From Durusdinium trenchii (Eukaryota; Sar; Dinophyceae; Suessiales; Symbiodiniaceae): DNA of 64,000 nucleotides. The stretch lies in NCBI GenBank assembly GCA_963970005.1, contig CAXAMN010027528.1, forward strand, positions 138,044 through 202,043, in the 5' to 3' direction. The position numbers were made by a program, and so were the translations under genes. The notes below the pieces were generated by a model. It made no database searches. It worked only from the letters and a program-made list of their open reading frames with translations, and was not told the DNA's origin. Below, in pieces: positions 60,232-64,000 of the stretch. Each line of letters begins with the position of its first letter. The stretch's first letter is position 1.

Positions 60232-60960
60232 AGAGCGCCGATATCGGCGCTCGAGAGAAATTACTAACCACTTAAAAAGCCTTAGAAAGAAAGGAAGAGA
60301 AAATACAGAAAGAGAAACGCAAAGGGCAAGAGAGAAACATAGGTGTAGTTACGAGGCCCACTAGTTACGAAACCTTCTAGTTACTGACTACCTAGCACTC
60401 TAGTTACTGAATACTTAGCCCTTGTCTTGAGGGAACGGCAAGAAATGCTGGGTCCGATCAACAGAAGGGAAGGTTTCAACAAAAACTAGTTACTGACTAC
60501 TTAGCGGCTCTTAATTAGGTGCACTAGTTAGCGAGCGGGACATTAGTCTTAAACCGCCCGGGTAGATAGGACTAGGACAGGAGAAACAGAAGGAAAGGCA
60601 CCGACACACAAGTGTGTCGAGTACCATTTCCTTCTGTTACCCTAGATAGCGGGTGGGATAAAAGTGTGAATTCGCGTGCAAAGGTGGTGTGTGTGTGTGT
60701 GTGTGTCGAATGTCCGTAAACCCGGCGGTTGTCGAATCTCCGTAAACCCGGCGGTTGTCGAATCTCCGTAAACCCGGCGGTGTCAAATCTCCGTAAACTC
60801 GGCAGTGTTGTGGCAGGAAATTCATTGTGTGAAACAAAACTCATCAAACCAGAAACCACGACGGCTGCACTTCGAGTCAGAAACACGGTAGTCCGGAGTG
60901 GCTTCAGCGCCTCTCTTGCGAGAGGATCACACTCTGCACCCAGTGGGACGACAGAGTGGC
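60232..60960. other. Spacer between the 190-bp repeats
   Basis: Non-coding. Holds several CTAGTTAC(TG)ACTAC phrases (60358-60500), a GT run (60686-60704) and the 26-bp tandem array at 60705-60806. No primer-binding site or polypurine tract was recognised. Confidence 0.5.
60705..60806. repeat. 26-bp tandem repeat, four copies
   Basis: The unit GTCGAATCTCCGTAAACCCGGCGGTT occurs at 60705, 60731, 60757 and 60782. The third and fourth copies are 25 bp and the last is more diverged. It is directly abutting, with no spacers. Confidence 0.95.
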
Positions 60961-61150
60961 ACACACTTAGACAATGAGTTTGCAGTTAAGCCAATTCCAC
61001 GCAGAAATGAATGAGGGAACAGAAAGGCGAGTGAGTCCGAAAAATTGAAGATGTTGAACACAGGTGTTGCAAACGCTCAGAAATCGCAGAAAAACGGCGG
61101 CGGCGAGCTCAGCAGCTTGAAAGTGGGTTTGTGGGGAGTACCATGCAAAC
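60961..61150. repeat. 190-bp direct repeat, copy 2
   Basis: Near-identical partner of 60042-60231. The downstream sequence (CACCATGGAAAC) differs from that following copy 1, which defines the right border at 61150. Confidence 0.9.
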
Positions 61151-61233
61151 CACCATGGAAACAAAAAGTCCAATTGGACAGCGTGTTCAACAGTTGCGTT
61201 GCAGGTACAGGAAAATGGCCAAGTTTCCCTTCC

Positions 61234-61324
61234 CACTCTTATCCACAGCGTCGTTGCGTGTGATAGGATAAGAGTGTCACACGCCCCTGCACTTAACAAA
61301 ACCTCTTCGGGACAGGGTGTGACA
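61234..61324. repeat. Two adjacent hairpins
   Basis: CACTCTTATCC (61234-61244) pairs perfectly with GGATAAGAGTG (61266-61276). Immediately after, GTGTCACAC pairs with GTGTGACAC near 61316. No T-run follows, so a bacterial-type terminator is not implied. Confidence 0.6.
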
Positions 61325-63930
61325 CGCACACACACGTGCACACACACACACACATGACGAGTCCCTTTTAAACAGCTTATATATGTATATATACAGAAGA
61401 TGACAATTTGACAAACACACTTTTCGGGATTGGACACGGAGCGACACCCAAAGCCCAGCAGGTGTTTCTATTCAAACGTGTTCAACATGAAAGGAACGAG
61501 TGTAGAATGTACCAGCCACACCGACCATTATATATAGGTATTTAATGGTAATTATCTAGCAATAAACAAAAGCCGCTGTTCACAGAAAAAGGGGTTGACA
61601 AGATTAAAAACAAAGAGTTTGGGCGGCCCCAAGTACCGTTGCTGAGGTTGTAAAGGGGTTTCGAGGCTGACCATGACTATGATAGGTTCCTATTATACTT
61701 GTACAAAAGCAACATTTTTAAATGTGTCCATTGTTCATTCAGATATATATGTATATACACATTATACTGTATGTATATATATATATATCTTTCATATGAC
61801 AGTCACAAGCATCACATTCATCTTGCACCTGTACCGGGGGACCTTCCAAATGGTCACCCGTGCACCCTACATGTTAGTAGACGCTTCCAGCTCCATTTTT
61901 TCAGGTCTAGGTGTGAGTGTGTATCCAAATCATTATAGGGAGAGACCAAAAGACACCTCATGTTACACATGAAATCCTGATCAAGACCACCCTTACCGGT
62001 TCTGAGCCGTGGGGTCACGATGCGCTCTACGTGTCAACCTGACCCGACCGACCCTCGTCCGGGTCCAACCCGCTCGCCCCGAGGTGGACAGAGAATTGGT
62101 CCGGGCGCCGAGTCGCCCCGAGTCGTTTCGGTTCCGTGGTTCGGCGACGAAGGACTCTGGTTGTTTTGGGTGTTGCGAGAAGCGTGACCGATCCTGGGGC
62201 GCACCGATCTGAAGTGGGTGAAACGGATAAAGATCGCTTCCCCACTCAGAGGACCGGGTGAAAGTTCCATGTTTGGGATTCCTGGCCAGTGATTTTAGTG
62301 GTTCTTATACGTTCTTATCGAACAACCATTATGTTCTACCAAGTTTGTAGATGTTTTGTTGGCAGATCAACCACTCTTGGAAGGCTAGGGTTCCACGTTC
62401 TAAGGTTCCGGCAGTCGTTCACCGGACCAGCATACACACACCAAGAAAAATCCGAGAGGGTGAACGCTAAAACGCCAAGGGTAAGAACATCCGACAACTG
62501 CAGGTATGGCCGCGGAAAGATGCAATGGGTTTGGAGGGCCCAAGTGGTGCAGGGACGGGCGAAACGCCGAATGCAGGGTCTGTTCGGAGGAACGTGAGGG
62601 TCATGAGGGGCATGAGGGGTCCAAATGGAGAGCAGCCATGTCCAAAACATGTTCAGAGGGGCGGAAAAGGGAGATAGAATACCCAAGCATTCCATGTATA
62701 CCATATATATGCCTACATTGACCCCCCGTGGCACCACCGGCCGGAACTCTCGGCAGTCCGACATGGCAGTCCCGTGAGTTGCGTCGTGGGACGGCTGTCT
62801 GTGCTGGACGCCCAGTCGACCGGGACCGGGACCGAGAGCTGGGAGCCGTTCTGCAGAGATCACGGGAACAGAGGACCCTTTGTTTTCACAGGTGGGTTTT
62901 ACATGTTATTGCTGATGACTGGCTAAAACCAGTCTAAAGGCCCTTTCCAGGGCAATGGCTCCCCAAAATGGAGAAGGCGAAACTTGGAAGCCTTGAGAAG
63001 GCATGTTTGATCTCGATCTATCTCCTGAAAAACTCTGGGGAAGGCCCGGGAAGGCATGAAAGATCATGAAAGGCTATAGACAAAATGGGATTGGAGCAGA
63101 GGAGGATTGCGCTTTTGCAACTCGTCAACAATCTCCTCGGTCCTGTATGTATTTAATTTGCCAAAAGATCAACTACTTCAACTACACTAAGAATCCGGCC
63201 CCCTCACCAATGACACCTGACTTGACACCACTGATTGCTCAAGGCCCTCCTGATAATCAAATCGTGGAATTTGAGGTTTATCATTGACTCGTGCTTTACT
63301 ATTGTGATGTGAAAACGATACATCATCATCTACACCAATTCATCGGAAAAGGATATCCACAAATCCCTCAGCAATTCGCACAACGGCTCGTCAACCAAAC
63401 TTCTCCCCGGCTCGGTTCCCAAAGCGTCCGGTTGGATGCCGATCCGAACCCGAACGGATCCGTATCACGAGATCCCCCCCAACTGGAAAAAGCCGCAAGG
63501 CTCTGCCGGTGCGGGGGGGGTAGTACCACTTCACGGGGGACTCCTGTTGTTCCCATGTGGAGGATGGATTCCCCAAAACCCAGGCAAGAATGCTGTTGTC
63601 ATGCACTGTTCAGTGCGGGTGGGGTCCTCCTCTATTTTTTGTATGTAAGAAGGCCTTGGTTTCTGTTTGGCTCAGTGCGAACCTGTCGGTTGCCTACTGT
63701 GGGTACAGCTCGCTAAGCTTTGCTGGCACTTCTCCCAGCAAGTGCATGGAAAAGTGATTCGATTGAGAGACTGAGAGGTGTTGATCACAAATATCGCTAC
63801 TAGGGTGGAGGCCATCGCTACCTGGGTGAGAGTAATGAGAGGCTGAGAGGTGCGTCGATCACCAATGCCTCGCGTGCCATCCATGGTTAGGTGGCAAAGT
63901 CCTCTGGAGGCCTTGGGCGAACACCTCTGT
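61325..63930. other. Non-coding stretch
   Basis: No gene supported. Contains a TA microsatellite (about 61741-61790), a GC-rich patch open on both strands (62000-62200), and an imperfect tandem of GAGAGGTG..GATCAC..CGCTAC at 63775-63870. Confidence 0.45.
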
Positions 63931-64000
63931 TAGGAGCAAGGACGCTACTAGGAGCAAAGGGCATCGCTACTAGGAGCAAGAAGCTACTAGGGGCTCCTGG
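63931..64000. repeat. GCTACTAG/AGCAAG repeat cluster, copy 2
   Basis: TTAGGAGCAAGGACGCTACT, AGGAGCAAAGGGCATCGCTA and AGGAGCAAGAAGCTACTAGG follow each other to the window end. They share words with 43289-43403. The array probably continues beyond the window. Confidence 0.75.

Noticed and set aside
60705-60806. CRISPR-like array
   Set aside because: The 26-bp units abut directly without spacers, there are no cas genes, and the DNA is eukaryotic.
61234-61276. Rho-independent terminator
   Set aside because: Strong stem but no T-run after it, and the genome is eukaryotic.

Overview
The window looks like nuclear DNA of a dinoflagellate, most likely a Symbiodiniaceae alga. It has no dense operon-like coding. 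It is rich in simple repeats and short exon-like islands and is dominated by LINE-type retroelements of the kind seen in dinoflagellate genomes: reverse transcriptases with FVDN or WADD catalytic boxes, an NPGP (2A-like) motif ahead of the endonuclease, and captured cytosine-methyltransferase-like domains. Species-level assignment is inference; no rRNA, tRNA or organelle gene was found.

Layout. 1-15.5 kb is repeat-rich, with a near-perfect hairpin (408-459), a 0.9-kb inverted-repeat unit (3275-4184), trinucleotide microsatellites (6.4-7.7 kb) and four exon-like islands on the + strand (1130-1273, 8598-8726, 9818-9991, 13330-13482). 15.5-22.6 kb is one degraded LINE whose 5' half is inverted relative to its 3' half. 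The break lies where the two halves would join in the protein, as expected from twin-primed integration. It also holds an internal insertion and a 10-N assembly gap. 22.6-25.0 kb, minus strand, is a second retroelement fragment encoding a broken C5 cytosine methyltransferase, a C48/Ulp1-like cysteine protease and an unassigned domain. 25-45 kb is mostly non-coding, with a tRNA-like (SINE) segment, a 148-residue membrane-protein ORF (26482-26928) and a cluster of exon-like segments at 34.9-36.7 kb. 58.6-64 kb holds tandem and dispersed repeats and one short exon-like segment.

The centrepiece is a minus-strand element at about 45.06-58.60 kb, 13.5 kb long and apparently intact. A 12-bp exact direct repeat flanks it, and its 3' end finishes in a short A-rich tail. 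ORF1 (439 aa) is a coiled-coil, basic protein. ORF2 (3954 aa without a stop) has an N-terminal membrane region, a long array of diverged modules bounded by an acidic stretch plus an S/A/C-F/L-M/L-Q tetrapeptide every 250-300 residues, then RNase H, AP endonuclease, reverse transcriptase, two zinc fingers and a C-terminal methyltransferase-like domain. RNase H lies upstream of the endonuclease, the reverse of the usual LINE order. Together the parts form a self-sufficient target-primed retrotransposition machine that also carries a DNA-modification-like domain and a membrane-anchored, possibly proteolytically processed polyprotein.
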